A stretch of 49,082 nt of DNA from the NCBI GenBank assembly GCA_004323695.1, contig SCRU01000177.1, forward strand, positions 1 to 49,082. Direction: 5' to 3'. Under the pieces are notes generated by a model. It searched no databases, had not been told where the DNA came from, and was given only the letters and a program-made list of their open reading frames with translations. A program made the translations under genes and the position numbers. Positions 19,353-27,584 of the stretch are shown here, one piece after another. Position 1 is the stretch's first letter. Each line of letters starts with the position of its first letter. Source of the stretch: Burkholderiaceae bacterium. Lineage in GTDB: Bacteria > Pseudomonadota > Gammaproteobacteria > Burkholderiales > Burkholderiaceae_C.

Positions 19353-20102
19353 TCAGCTCATGTACATGCCGCCATTGACGTGCAGTTCCTGCCCCGTCAC
19401 ATAGGCGGCCTGGGGCGACGCGAGATACGCCACCGCATACGCGATGTCCGCGGGATGGCCCAGGTGGCCAAGCGGAATCTGGCTCAGCAGGGCCTGGTGC
19501 TGCTCGGGCGGGAGGCCGGCCGTCATGTCGGTCTCGATAAATCCGGGCGCCACGCAGTTCACCGTGATGGCGCGGCTGCCGAGTTCGCGCGCCAGCGCGC
19601 GCGTCATGCCGGCGACACCGGCCTTGGCGGCCGCATAGTTGGCCTGGCCGGGGTTGCCCGAGGAACCCACCACGCTGGTGACGTTGATGATGCGGCCATA
19701 GCGCTGTTTCATCATGGTGCGCAGCACGGCGCGGCTCATGCGAAAAACTGCCTTGAGATTGGTGTCCAGCACTGCATCCCAGTCGTCGTCCTTCAGGCGC
19801 ATGGCCAGCATGTCGCGCGTGATGCCGGCATTGTTCACCAGCACCTGCAAGCCGCCCTGCTCCTTCACGATCGCGTCGATCAGCGCCTCGGCGGCCGCGG
19901 CGTCATTGACATCGAGTACCCTGCCCGCGCAACCGGGAAACCCCGCCAGCGCGTGGCCGATCTTGCCGGCACCGGCTTCGGCGGTGGCGGTGCCGATCAC
20001 CTTCAGGCCCCGGCGGGCCAGCTCCAGCGCGATCGCGGCGCCGATGCCGCGCGAGGCGCCGGTGACCAGCGCCACCTGGCCTTCGAATTTGATCTCACTC
20101 AT
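19353..20102 (-). CDS. fabG: 3-oxoacyl-[acyl-carrier-protein] reductase
   Basis: This 249-residue short-chain dehydrogenase reduces 3-oxoacyl-ACP with NADPH. The nucleotide motif TGASRGIG lies near residue 14, NNAGITRD near 88, the catalytic Ser in NVTSVVGSSGNPGQANY, and the YxxxK motif is YAAAKAG. The frame is open upstream inside fabD, but the ATG at 20102 overlaps the fabD stop as ATGA and gives the family length. It is part of the fabH-fabD-fabG series. Confidence 0.97.
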   Translation of the reverse strand: MSEIKFEGQVALVTGASRGIGAAIALELARRGLKVIGTATAEAGAGKIGHALAGFPGCAGRVLDVNDAAAAEALIDAIVKEQGGLQVLVNNAGITRDMLAMRLKDDDWDAVLDTNLKAVFRMSRAVLRTMMKQRYGRIINVTSVVGSSGNPGQANYAAAKAGVAGMTRALARELGSRAITVNCVAPGFIETDMTAGLPPEQHQALLSQIPLGHLGHPADIAYAVAYLASPQAAYVTGQELHVNGGMYMS

Positions 20103-21049
20103 TGCACGATCTCCCGGGCTTGTGCCAGCGTGACCGGATCGAACACGGCTGCTCCCGTCAGTTCGGCGTCGATGCGTCGCACCAGGCCGGCCAGCACCTT
20201 GCCCGGCCCGCATTCGATCAGCGTACTCGCGCCGCTTGCCTTGATGGCGGCCACGCACTCGACCCAACGCACCGGCCCAAACGCCTGGCGCACCAGCGCG
20301 TCCCTGATTCTGTCGGCATCGACCTCGACCGCCACATCGATATTGTTGAGCACCGGGATCTCCGGCGCCAGGAAAGGCGTCGCCGCCAGTTCCGCCCTGA
20401 GTTTTTCCGCGGCGGGCTTCATCAGGCTGGAGTGAAACGGCGCCGACACCGGCAGCAGCAGCGCGCGTTTCGCGCCGCTCGCCTTCAAGACCTCGCACGC
20501 CTTGTCCACCGCCGCCTTGCTGCCTGCAATCACGGTTTGCGCGGGGTCGTTGAAGTTGGCGGCCTGCACGGTTTCAGCGGAACCGGGACCAAAGGACGCC
20601 ACTGCCTCGGCGCAACCGGCGATCACCTTGGCGGCTTCCATGCCTAGTATCGCGGCCATCGCGCCCGCTCCCACCGGCACCGCCTCCTGCATCGCGCGGG
20701 CCCGAAAACGCACCAGCGGCGCTGCCTGCGCCAGCGTCAGCACCCCGGCGGCGACGAGCGCGGAGTATTCGCCCAGCGAATGGCCGGCCACTACCGACGG
20801 GGACAAACCGACCTCGGCCATCCAGACACGGTAAGCAGCGACGCCGGCCACCAGCATCACGGGCTGGGTGTTCGTGGTCAGGGCAAGCGCCTCTTTCGGA
20901 CCTTCCCGGATCAGCCGGCCGACGTCTTCGTGCAGCGCATCGGACGCTTCCGCAAGCGTCTGCACAACCATCGGATGGCCGCCCCACGCGTCAAGCATGC
21001 CGACCGACTGAGAGCCCTGACCGGGGAAGACAAATGCAAAAGATTTCAT
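20099..21049 (-). CDS. fabD: malonyl-CoA:ACP transacylase
   Basis: This 316-residue enzyme moves malonyl from CoA to ACP. The N-terminus FVFPGQGSQSVGM is the family hallmark, and the nucleophile Ser lies in AGHSLGEYSAL (about residue 94). A later His region is SAPFHSSLM. I chose the ATG at 21049, five codons after a TTG that is also open. It overlaps fabG by four bases and follows fabH, which ends within a dispersed inverted repeat 52 bases upstream. Confidence 0.96.
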   Translation of the reverse strand: MKSFAFVFPGQGSQSVGMLDAWGGHPMVVQTLAEASDALHEDVGRLIREGPKEALALTTNTQPVMLVAGVAAYRVWMAEVGLSPSVVAGHSLGEYSALVAAGVLTLAQAAPLVRFRARAMQEAVPVGAGAMAAILGMEAAKVIAGCAEAVASFGPGSAETVQAANFNDPAQTVIAGSKAAVDKACEVLKASGAKRALLLPVSAPFHSSLMKPAAEKLRAELAATPFLAPEIPVLNNIDVAVEVDADRIRDALVRQAFGPVRWVECVAAIKASGASTLIECGPGKVLAGLVRRIDAELTGAAVFDPVTLAQAREIVQ

Positions 21050-21100
21050 GAATAGTTTGAGCAAAAACAGCGACTGGTCATTTGCCAGTATCGTCTTTCA

Positions 21101-21117
21101 GCTATAAATCAAGTAGC
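21101..21117. repeat. 17-nt inverted repeat GCTAY-N7-RTAGC, copy 4 (fabH 3' end)
   Basis: The sequence GCTAT-AAATCAA-GTAGC covers the last codons of fabH. On the minus strand it encodes LLDL and supplies the TAG stop codon, so the repeat forms the end of the gene. Confidence 0.7.
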
Positions 21118-22079
21118 ACCGAACCCCAGGTGAAGCCGCCGCCCACGCCCTCGAGCAACAGCGTTTCTCCTTTTTTGACCTTGCCGGTGCGCACGCCCCA
21201 ATCGAGCGCCAGCGGAATGGACGCGGCGGAGGTGTTGCCATGCTGATCGACGGTCACGATCACCTTGTCCATCGACATCTTCAGGCGGCGCGCCGTGCTT
21301 TGCATGATGCGGACGTTGGCTTGGTGCGGAATCATCCAGTCGATATCGGCCTCGGTCTTGCCGGCCCGGGCCAACACGGCGCGGGCCGACTGGTCGAGCA
21401 CGCCCACCGCCAGCTTGAATACGGCCTGGCCATCCATGGTGAGCAGCGGATGACCCAACACATTGCCGCCCGAGACAGTGCCGGGCACGCACAGAATGCC
21501 GACGTGCTTGCCGTCCGCGTGCAGGTCGGTCGCCAGGATGCCGGGCGTGTCGGACGCCTCCAGCACCACGGCGCCAGCGCCATCGCCAAACAGCACGCAG
21601 GTGGTACGGTCGTTGAAGTCAAGAATGCGCGAGAACACCTCCGCGCCAATCACCAGCGCCCGACTGGCGCTGCCGTTCTGGATCATCGCATCAGCGACGG
21701 TGAGCGCATACACAAAGCCGCTGCACACCGCCTGCACATCGAATGCCGGGCAGCCGGCGATGCCCATCTTGTGCTGGACGATGCAGGCGCTGGACGGAAA
21801 CACCATGTCCGGCGTGGAGGTCGCGACAATGATCAGGTCAATGTCGGCAGCCTGTCGGCCTGCGGCCTGCAGGGCCTGTTGGGCCGCTTCCAGCGCCAGA
21901 TCGCTGCAGGTCACGCCGGGAGCGCAAAAGTGCCGGGCCCGGATACCCGTGCGCTCGACAATCCATTGGTCCGAGGTTTCAACGCCCCTGGCGGCCAGTT
22001 CGGCCACCAGATCGTCGTTGCTGAGCCGCCGTTCGGGAAGATAGCTGCCGGTGCCGGCGATGCGGGAATATCGTTTCAT
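21102..22079 (-). CDS. fabH: 3-oxoacyl-[acyl-carrier-protein] synthase III
   Basis: This 325-residue enzyme starts fatty acid chains by condensing acetyl-CoA with malonyl-ACP. The nucleophile Cys lies in [12 protein letters not shown] (about residue 112), the His in [13 protein letters not shown] and the Asn in [15 protein letters not shown]. The C-terminus [13 protein letters not shown] is complete. Its last residues and stop codon are encoded by a 17-nt inverted repeat. It begins six bases after plsX, a conserved pair that links fatty acid initiation with phospholipid synthesis. Confidence 0.97.
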   Translation of the reverse strand: MKRYSRIAGTGSYLPERRLSNDDLVAELAARGVETSDQWIVERTGIRARHFCAPGVTCSDLALEAAQQALQAAGRQAADIDLIIVATSTPDMVFPSSACIVQHKMGIAGCPAFDVQAVCSGFVYALTVADAMIQNGSASRALVIGAEVFSRILDFNDRTTCVLFGDGAGAVVLEASDTPGILATDLHADGKHVGILCVPGTVSGGNVLGHPLLTMDGQAVFKLAVGVLDQSARAVLARAGKTEADIDWMIPHQANVRIMQSTARRLKMSMDKVIVTVDQHGNTSAASIPLALDWGVRTGKVKKGETLLLEGVGGGFTWGSVLLDL

Positions 22080-22085
22080 GAAACT

Positions 22086-23138
22086 CTAGTATGTCGATGC
22101 CGCCAGTGCCGGCGGTACGACCGCCTCGGCCGGCACCAGAAGGGGCGCGGCGTGCGCAATCCGGGCCTGAACACGGTGGAGCAAATTGTGTTCCACGGCA
22201 TCATACGCGCGGCTCAAGGCGTAGCCGAAGGAGAAGGCATCGGCGGCCCCATGACTCTTGAACACCAGGCCGCGCAGGCCGAGCAACGCCGCGCCGTTGT
22301 AGCGCCGGTGGTCCATCCGTTTTTTAAGGGCAGAAAGCACAGGATAAGCGATGAAGGCGGCTATTTTCGTAAAGATATTGCGAGAAAATTCAACCTTGAG
22401 AAAACTCAAGATCATCGATGCCAAGCCCTCGCTCGCCTTCAATGTGACATTGCCGACAAAACCGTCGCAAACCACGATATCGACCGTGCCCTTGAAAATG
22501 TCATTTCCCTCAACATTTCCGTAAAAATTCAAATCACCGGCGTTGCCCGCAGAACGAAGCAGTTCCCCTGCTTTTTTAATCACTTCACTGCCTTTTATCG
22601 CTTCTTCGCCAATGTTCAGCAGCCCGACCGAGGGGGTTTCATTGTTTTTGAGCGCGGACACCAGCGCGGACCCCATGACCGCGAACTGCAGCAGATGTTC
22701 GGCGGTGCAGTCCACATTGGCACCGAGGTCGAGCACGGTCGTTGCGCCGCCTTGGGCATTCGGAATCTGGGGAGCGATGGCGGGGCGATCAATACCGTCC
22801 AATGTCTTGAGCAGATAGCGCGCGATCGCCATCAAGGCACCGGTATTGCCGGCGGACACGGCGGCCTGCGCCGTGCCGTCCTTCACCTGCGCAATCGCCA
22901 CGCGCATCGAGGAGTCTTTTTTGCGCCGCAGTGCCACTTCGATCGAATCGTCCATGCCCACCACTTCGGTGGCCACGACCATCCGGGCGCGCGGATGCGC
23001 GAATGCGCCCAAGGACTCTGGCAGACCCACCAGCAGAAGCTGGGCATCGGGATGTTGCTCGAGGAAATGCCGGCACGCCGGCAGCGTGACGCTGGGCCCG
23101 TGATCGCCCCCCATGCAATCGACCGCCAGGGTGATCAT
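22086..23138 (-). CDS. plsX: phosphate acyltransferase PlsX
   Basis: This 350-residue enzyme makes acyl-phosphate from acyl-ACP for phospholipid synthesis. It opens [20 protein letters not shown], the family signature, and contains [16 protein letters not shown]. Its central third (about 22330-22660) is close to 45-50% G+C, lower than its ends and its neighbours, though the protein reads through normally. A terminator-like hairpin lies in the 118-base gap after rpmF, so plsX may have its own promoter; a TATACC sequence lies about 20 bases before the ATG. Confidence 0.96.
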   Translation of the reverse strand: MITLAVDCMGGDHGPSVTLPACRHFLEQHPDAQLLLVGLPESLGAFAHPRARMVVATEVVGMDDSIEVALRRKKDSSMRVAIAQVKDGTAQAAVSAGNTGALMAIARYLLKTLDGIDRPAIAPQIPNAQGGATTVLDLGANVDCTAEHLLQFAVMGSALVSALKNNETPSVGLLNIGEEAIKGSEVIKKAGELLRSAGNAGDLNFYGNVEGNDIFKGTVDIVVCDGFVGNVTLKASEGLASMILSFLKVEFSRNIFTKIAAFIAYPVLSALKKRMDHRRYNGAALLGLRGLVFKSHGAADAFSFGYALSRAYDAVEHNLLHRVQARIAHAAPLLVPAEAVVPPALAASTY

Positions 23139-23198
23139 GAGCGGCGCGCGCCATCGGCATGGCGGTATAGAGCGGAACGACCGAAAGCGGGAAGCATC

Positions 23199-23239
23199 AA
23201 AACAAAGGCCCGATGCTACTCAAATCGTAGCCCCGGGCC
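23199..23239 (-). terminator. hairpin between rpmF and plsX, containing a 17-nt repeat
   Basis: On the minus strand, GGCCCG (23239-23234) pairs with CGGGCC (23212-23207), and the hairpin encloses an inner GCTAC/GTAGC pair. TTTGTTTT follows directly. The shape fits an intrinsic terminator or attenuator after rpmF. Its T-run is interrupted, so efficiency is uncertain. Confidence 0.55.
23215..23231. repeat. 17-nt inverted repeat GCTAY-N7-RTAGC, copy 5
   Basis: The sequence GCTAC-TCAAATC-GTAGC has perfect 5-bp arms and forms the inner part of the terminator-like hairpin between rpmF and plsX. Confidence 0.75.
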
Positions 23240-23256
23240 CCCGTGTGGCAACGCAA

Positions 23257-23439
23257 TCAGGCTTCGGACTTGGGCTTGAGTACCTGGCGGCCGCGGTAGA
23301 AGCCGTTCGGACTGATATGGTGGCGCAAATGCGTTTCGCCCGTGGTGGGCTCCACCGCAATGCCCGGTACGCTCAAGGCGTTGTGCGAGCGGTGCATGCC
23401 GCGTTTGGAAGGTGACTTTTTGTTCTGCTGGACGGCCAT
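23257..23439 (-). CDS. rpmF: 50S ribosomal protein L32
   Basis: This basic protein of 60 residues opens [20 protein letters not shown], the usual start of L32. Some family members bind zinc through Cys residues; here there are none, as expected for the non-zinc form in many Proteobacteria. It follows yceD, as in the conserved yceD-rpmF-plsX order that ties a ribosomal protein to lipid synthesis genes. Confidence 0.97.
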   Translation of the reverse strand: MAVQQNKKSPSKRGMHRSHNALSVPGIAVEPTTGETHLRHHISPNGFYRGRQVLKPKSEA

Positions 23440-23549
23440 GGTCGGCTCCTGAAAATATGACTTGACTGGGGAAATTCAGATTGGCGCGCAAAAGCAGAGC
23501 ATCATCCGTCGCCTGCGCTGAGCACGCAATTATAACCCAACACCTTGAT

Positions 23550-24098
23550 TTAACTGGATTTATCACCCTTGAGCGGGGCCAGAACGGCAAATGGATGGGG
23601 CTTGGCCATCGCTTCCGCGCCGAATGCTTCGTCAGCAACCGCTAACTTCACGTGGACCGGGCAGGTGTCATGCATTGGCACCAAGGGCAACGCCATCAAC
23701 ATCTCATCCTCGACCAGCGCCGCAAGATCGAAGTCGCGGCTGAGGGCCAGCAAGTCTTCTTCACAATCATCGTCCTGGGCCGCGGCGGTTTCCTCATCCG
23801 CCACGAAACGGAAGGCGCGGTCTACCGTCAGCGCCACGTCGACCGGCTCAAGACAGCGCTGGCAGGTCAGCGGCACGGTGGCATCGATGTTCAAGCACAG
23901 CCAGGCATCGTCAGTGCCGCCCGGGACCGGACGCAATTCGCCGGCAGCCGTCCAGTTGACAAGATGATCACTCCCCAGCCCCCCCGTTTCCTGCATCAGC
24001 CGCTCATATTTTTGAAGCGGCTCCCGCGCTGCCAAACGCCCAGCCGCCTGCGCGAAGGCCCGGACGTCAAGATGGTTGGCGGCAAATCCTGTTTTCAT
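23550..24098 (-). CDS. yceD: YceD family (DUF177) protein
   Basis: This acidic protein of about 182 residues contains the DUF177 signature around VPLTCQRCLEPVDVAL, then an acidic stretch (EDDCEEDLLALSRDFDLAALVEDEMLMALPLVPMH). The family is linked to 23S rRNA accumulation in bacteria and plants, and is nearly always next to rpmF, as here. I chose the ATG at 24098 (MKTGFAANHLD); upstream codons are open but overlap the maf start on the other strand. Confidence 0.88.
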   Translation of the reverse strand: MKTGFAANHLDVRAFAQAAGRLAAREPLQKYERLMQETGGLGSDHLVNWTAAGELRPVPGGTDDAWLCLNIDATVPLTCQRCLEPVDVALTVDRAFRFVADEETAAAQDDDCEEDLLALSRDFDLAALVEDEMLMALPLVPMHDTCPVHVKLAVADEAFGAEAMAKPHPFAVLAPLKGDKSS

Positions 24099-24123
24099 CG
24101 CACCAGTGTAAGAGAATCCCCGC

Positions 24124-24738
24124 ATGACTCAACTTGCTGCCGAAAATCCCGCTGTGGCGCCGCGCGCGCTGGTGCTGGGGTCCACCTCGTGCTACCGCCG
24201 TGAACTGCTGCAGCGGCTGCGGGTTCCGTTCGACGTGGCGGCGCCGCAGGTCGACGAGACGCCGCGCCCCGGCGAGGCCCCCGCCGACCTGGCACAGCGC
24301 CTGGCGCTGGCCAAGGCGCAGACCGTGGCGCGCCGGTTTCCGCATGCGGTGGTGATCGGTTCGGACCAGGTTGCCGACCTGGCTGGCGAGCCGCTGGGCA
24401 AGCCCGGCAATCATGCACGCGCCACCCTGCAACTGCGTCGCATGCGGGGCCAGACGGTGGTGTTCCAGACCGCGGTGGCCGTGGTCTGCGCGGAGGCCGG
24501 CTTCTCGCAGATGGAACTGGCCCCGGTCAAAGTGCGGTTCCGGAACTTGAGCGACGCCGAAATCGAGGCTTATCTGCAAGCCGAGCAGCCCTACGACTGC
24601 GCCGGCAGCGCGAAGAGCGAGGGCCTGGGCATCGCGCTGCTCGACGCCATCGAAAGCGACGACCCGACCGCGCTGGTCGGCCTGCCGCTGATCCGCACCT
24701 GCCGCATGATTCGCGCCGCCGGCGTGAAAGTGTTGTGA
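24124..24738 (+). CDS. maf: Maf family nucleotide pyrophosphatase, YceF type
   Basis: This 204-residue protein hydrolyses non-canonical nucleoside triphosphates. It resembles E. coli YceF (specific for 7-methyl-GTP) more than YhdE. Visible features are GSTSCYRRELLQRL at the start, the catalytic segment VVIGSDQV, and CAGSAKSEGLGIALLDAIESDDPTALVGLPL. It is divergent from yceD with 25 bases between starts. This keeps the maf-yceD-rpmF neighbourhood of E. coli but with maf on the opposite strand. Confidence 0.93.
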   Translation: MTQLAAENPAVAPRALVLGSTSCYRRELLQRLRVPFDVAAPQVDETPRPGEAPADLAQRLALAKAQTVARRFPHAVVIGSDQVADLAGEPLGKPGNHARATLQLRRMRGQTVVFQTAVAVVCAEAGFSQMELAPVKVRFRNLSDAEIEAYLQAEQPYDCAGSAKSEGLGIALLDAIESDDPTALVGLPLIRTCRMIRAAGVKVL

Positions 24739-25514
24739 TGTCGCAGTCCCCGGCGGCCGGCCCCGGCAAGCTCTACCTCGTGCCCGCGCCACTGGACTTT
24801 GGCTGCGACCGGCGAACCCCGCTGGAACAGGTGATGCCCATGGGCACGTTGCAAATCGCGGCCGAACTGGAGCATTGGGTATGCGAGAACGCGAAAACGC
24901 TGCGAGCCTACCTTAAGCGTGTCAACGAGCTGCAGCCCTTGTCACATCAACTGCAGGCGCTTCAAATTCAGGAGCTTCCACGCGACGTGCACAAAAAGGG
25001 CGATCACGGCGGTCACTTCGATGCGCGGCCCTTGCTGGCCCCGGCCCTGCAGGGGCACGACATGGGACTGGTCAGCGAGGCGGGTATGCCGGCCGTGGCC
25101 GATCCGGGTTCATCCGTGGTGCGGGCGGCGCACGGTTTGGGGTTGGCCGTAGTGCCGTTGGTGGGCCCGATCTCGCTGCTGCTGGCGCTGGCGGCCAGCG
25201 GCTTGAACGGGCAGAACTTTGCCTTTGCCGGCTACCTGCCGCAAGACTCCGCGCCGCGCGCCAGCCGAATCCGCGAACTCGAATCGTTGGCCCTGCGAAC
25301 GGGACAAACACAGCTGTTCATCGAAACGCCCTATCGCAACGCGGCGCTGTTCCAGGCGCTTTTGCAAACGCTCCAACCCCATACCCGGCTCGCCATCGGC
25401 AGTGGCCTGACCCTGGCCGGCGCCGCCGCCCGCAGCCAGTCGGCCAGGGAATGGCGCCAGCATGGCGCAGGGCCCGACAACCAGACCCCCGCCGTGTTCG
25501 CCATCGGGCGCTGA
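24738..25514 (+). CDS. RsmI-like SAM-dependent methyltransferase (paralogue)
   Basis: This 258-residue protein belongs to the tetrapyrrole-methylase/RsmI fold. The N-terminal LYLVPAPL and the segment MGLVSEAGMPAVADPGSSVVRAA match the SAM-binding loops of RsmI (which 2'-O-methylates C1402 of 16S rRNA). The residues equivalent to the AEDTRHT loop of RsmI are replaced, and the RsmI C-terminal domain is missing, so this is likely a paralogue of unknown target. The ATG overlaps the maf stop. The stop codon directly abuts the convergent sppA stop. Confidence 0.82.
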   Translation: MSQSPAAGPGKLYLVPAPLDFGCDRRTPLEQVMPMGTLQIAAELEHWVCENAKTLRAYLKRVNELQPLSHQLQALQIQELPRDVHKKGDHGGHFDARPLLAPALQGHDMGLVSEAGMPAVADPGSSVVRAAHGLGLAVVPLVGPISLLLALAASGLNGQNFAFAGYLPQDSAPRASRIRELESLALRTGQTQLFIETPYRNAALFQALLQTLQPHTRLAIGSGLTLAGAAARSQSAREWRQHGAGPDNQTPAVFAIGR

Positions 25515-26519
25515 TCAGTGAATCCCGGGGTTGATCTGCAGGGCATGCACCATGCCCGCGCCGATGGAAGCTCCAAATTTTTTCGCCAGCCGCTCGGCCA
25601 CGTTGTCGCGCTGGGTGTAGTCGACAATATCCGGGGCCTTCACGACATCATGCGCCACGTAGTAGAGGCTGCCGAGCTGGTCCGCCAGGCCCATGTCAAC
25701 GGCCTGCTGGCCCGTCCAGAACAGGCCGCTGAACGTCTCGGGCGTCTCCTTCAGGCGCGCGCCGCGCCCCTTCTTCACGGCGTCGATGAACTGCTCATGG
25801 ATCTGGTCGAGCATGACCTGCGCGTAAGCGCGCTGCTGGTCGGTTTGCGGGCTGAACGGGTCCAGGAATCCCTTGTTGGCGCCGGCCACCAGAAGCCGGC
25901 GCTCGATCCCGAGCTTGTCCATCAGGCCGGTGAAACCGAAGCCATCCATCAAGACGCCGATGCTGCCCACGATGCTCGCCTTGTTGACGAAGATCTTGTC
26001 CGCCGCCACCACGGTGTAGTAGGCCGCGGAGGCGCAGGACTCTTCCACCACCGCATACACCGGCTTCCTGTACTTCGCTTTCAGGCGGTAGATAGCGTCG
26101 TTCATGATGCCGGCCTGCACCGGGCTGCCCCCCGGCGAATTGCACAGCAGCACCACCGCCTTGGTGCCGCTGTCCTCGAACGCGCTGCGCAATGCCGCCA
26201 CCACGGCATTGGCACTGGTCTCGCCGCCTTCGGCGATTTCCCCCTTGATCTGGACCACGGCGGTGTGCGGCGTGGCCTTGTCGGAAGTGACCACGGCGCG
26301 GTGCATCGCGGCCCAGACCAGGAAGATAAAAAACGCGAGCCAGGCGAGCCGGACAAATGTTTTCCAGCGTCGCGCCGACTTTTGCTCGTTGATCGCGGCA
26401 AACGCCAGCTTTTCCAGCGTCGCGCGCTCCCAGCCGGCGCCCTGGGCGCCGCCGGTGGCCGCACTGGAAGCGTAGGGCGTGTAGTCCAAGGGGTCCTTGC
26501 GGCTGTTTTCGTCACTCAT
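25515..26519 (-). CDS. sppA: signal peptide peptidase SppA-type S49 serine protease
   Basis: This membrane-anchored protease of 334 residues is the short single-domain form. One transmembrane segment lies near residues 57-75 (LAWLAFFIFLVWAAM). The catalytic Ser region is VVEESCASAAYY, and the Lys is probably in AGANKGFLDPF. VNKASIVGSIGVLMD is a conserved family segment. It degrades cleaved signal peptides in the inner membrane. The frame is open upstream inside the Rieske gene, but ATG 26519 gives a normal N-terminus one base after that gene ends. Confidence 0.92.
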   Translation of the reverse strand: MSDENSRKDPLDYTPYASSAATGGAQGAGWERATLEKLAFAAINEQKSARRWKTFVRLAWLAFFIFLVWAAMHRAVVTSDKATPHTAVVQIKGEIAEGGETSANAVVAALRSAFEDSGTKAVVLLCNSPGGSPVQAGIMNDAIYRLKAKYRKPVYAVVEESCASAAYYTVVAADKIFVNKASIVGSIGVLMDGFGFTGLMDKLGIERRLLVAGANKGFLDPFSPQTDQQRAYAQVMLDQIHEQFIDAVKKGRGARLKETPETFSGLFWTGQQAVDMGLADQLGSLYYVAHDVVKAPDIVDYTQRDNVAERLAKKFGASIGAGMVHALQINPGIH

Positions 26520-26520
26520 G

Positions 26521-26886
26521 TCAGAACTCGACAGGTAATAGATTGTGCTCAGTATGCCAGTGCACCACGCCGTCCTGTTCGACGATCTGAATCTTGACCA
26601 GCCCGCCGCGGCACGGCCCGCCGCTGCAGGCGCCCGTGTCCGGCCGGTACACCGCGCCATGGGTCGCGCAGATCAGCCATTGGCCGGTATCGTCAAAAAA
26701 GCGGTTCGGCTGGAAGTCCAGCTCCATCGCCACGTGGGAGCAACGGTTCAGGTACGCGTGCGCGCAGCCCTCGAAGCGGATCGCGAAGGCGCGGCAGGTC
26801 TGGCCGCAAAAGACCACGTCGAACGGGACGGCCTCGCCGCCCTCCTGCAGATCGGACGCATGGCACAGGGCAATGAGCTGGTTCAT
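26521..26886 (-). CDS. Rieske [2Fe-2S] ferredoxin-like protein
   Basis: This protein of 121 residues consists of a single Rieske domain. The cluster ligands are in CSHVAMEL and CATHGAVY (CxH then CxxH). There is no signal peptide or membrane segment, so it acts in the cytoplasm. It resembles the small ferredoxins of dioxygenases or NirD-type proteins, but no oxygenase or reductase gene is adjacent. It sits between gph and sppA, a placement I associate with Burkholderiales. Its electron partner is unknown. Confidence 0.88.
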   Translation of the reverse strand: MNQLIALCHASDLQEGGEAVPFDVVFCGQTCRAFAIRFEGCAHAYLNRCSHVAMELDFQPNRFFDDTGQWLICATHGAVYRPDTGACSGGPCRGGLVKIQIVEQDGVVHWHTEHNLLPVEF

Positions 26887-26897
26887 GCGGCACCTGC

Positions 26898-27584
26898 TCA
26901 ACCGTGGCGCCGCAGCCATTCGTGCAGATCCTGCACGGAGTGGGCCACATGGCGCGGGCCGAACGCGTGGAAATCATCCGGCTCGTGCGCGCCGTAGCTG
27001 ACCCCCACGCTGGCGCAGCCGGCGCGGCGCGCCATTTCAAGGTCGTGCGTGGTGTCGCCAATCATCAGCGTGCGCGCGGGCAAGACATCGAATTCGGCCA
27101 TCAGTTCGTGCAGCATGCGCGGATCGGGCTTGCCTGCCGTCTCGTCGGCGGTGCGCGAGCCATCGAACAGGCCCTTGAGCTGGACCGCCTGCAGCGCGTC
27201 GTCGAGCCCGCGCCGGCTCTTGCCGGTGGCGACGGCCAGCAAATGCTGGCGCGACCGCAGGTCGGCCAGCATGGCCAGCACGCCCTCGAACAGCACGATG
27301 TCGTTTTGGCTGGCCTTGTAGTGGTAGCTGTAGCGGGTTGCGAGTTCGGGGTATCTGGCGCTGGGCACATCGGGCGCGGCATGCGCGAGCGCCTGCGCCA
27401 GGCCCATGCCGATCACAAAGGCGGCTTCCTTGTCGCCGGGCACCGTGCCGCCGACATCGGCCACGGCCTGCTGGATGCAGCGCGTGATGATGGCGGTGGA
27501 ATCGAACAGCGTCCCGTCCCAGTCGAACGCGATCAAATCAAACTGCCGCCGGGGCGCGTTCTCAGGGTTGCGGGGCTGTGGCAT
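26898..27584 (-). CDS. HAD-family phosphatase, phosphoglycolate-phosphatase-like
   Basis: This 228-residue haloacid-dehalogenase hydrolase has motif I in FDWDGTLFDS (nucleophile Asp), motif II in AVATGKSRRGL and motif III-IV in KPDPRMLHELM with MIGDTTHDLEMA. The helical cap identifies subclass I. It resembles Gph, but the substrate cannot be set from sequence alone. The start ATG at 27584 overlaps the rluC end by 23 bases, indicating coupling to rluC, a common rluC-HAD arrangement in Proteobacteria. Confidence 0.88.
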   Translation of the reverse strand: MPQPRNPENAPRRQFDLIAFDWDGTLFDSTAIITRCIQQAVADVGGTVPGDKEAAFVIGMGLAQALAHAAPDVPSARYPELATRYSYHYKASQNDIVLFEGVLAMLADLRSRQHLLAVATGKSRRGLDDALQAVQLKGLFDGSRTADETAGKPDPRMLHELMAEFDVLPARTLMIGDTTHDLEMARRAGCASVGVSYGAHEPDDFHAFGPRHVAHSVQDLHEWLRRHG

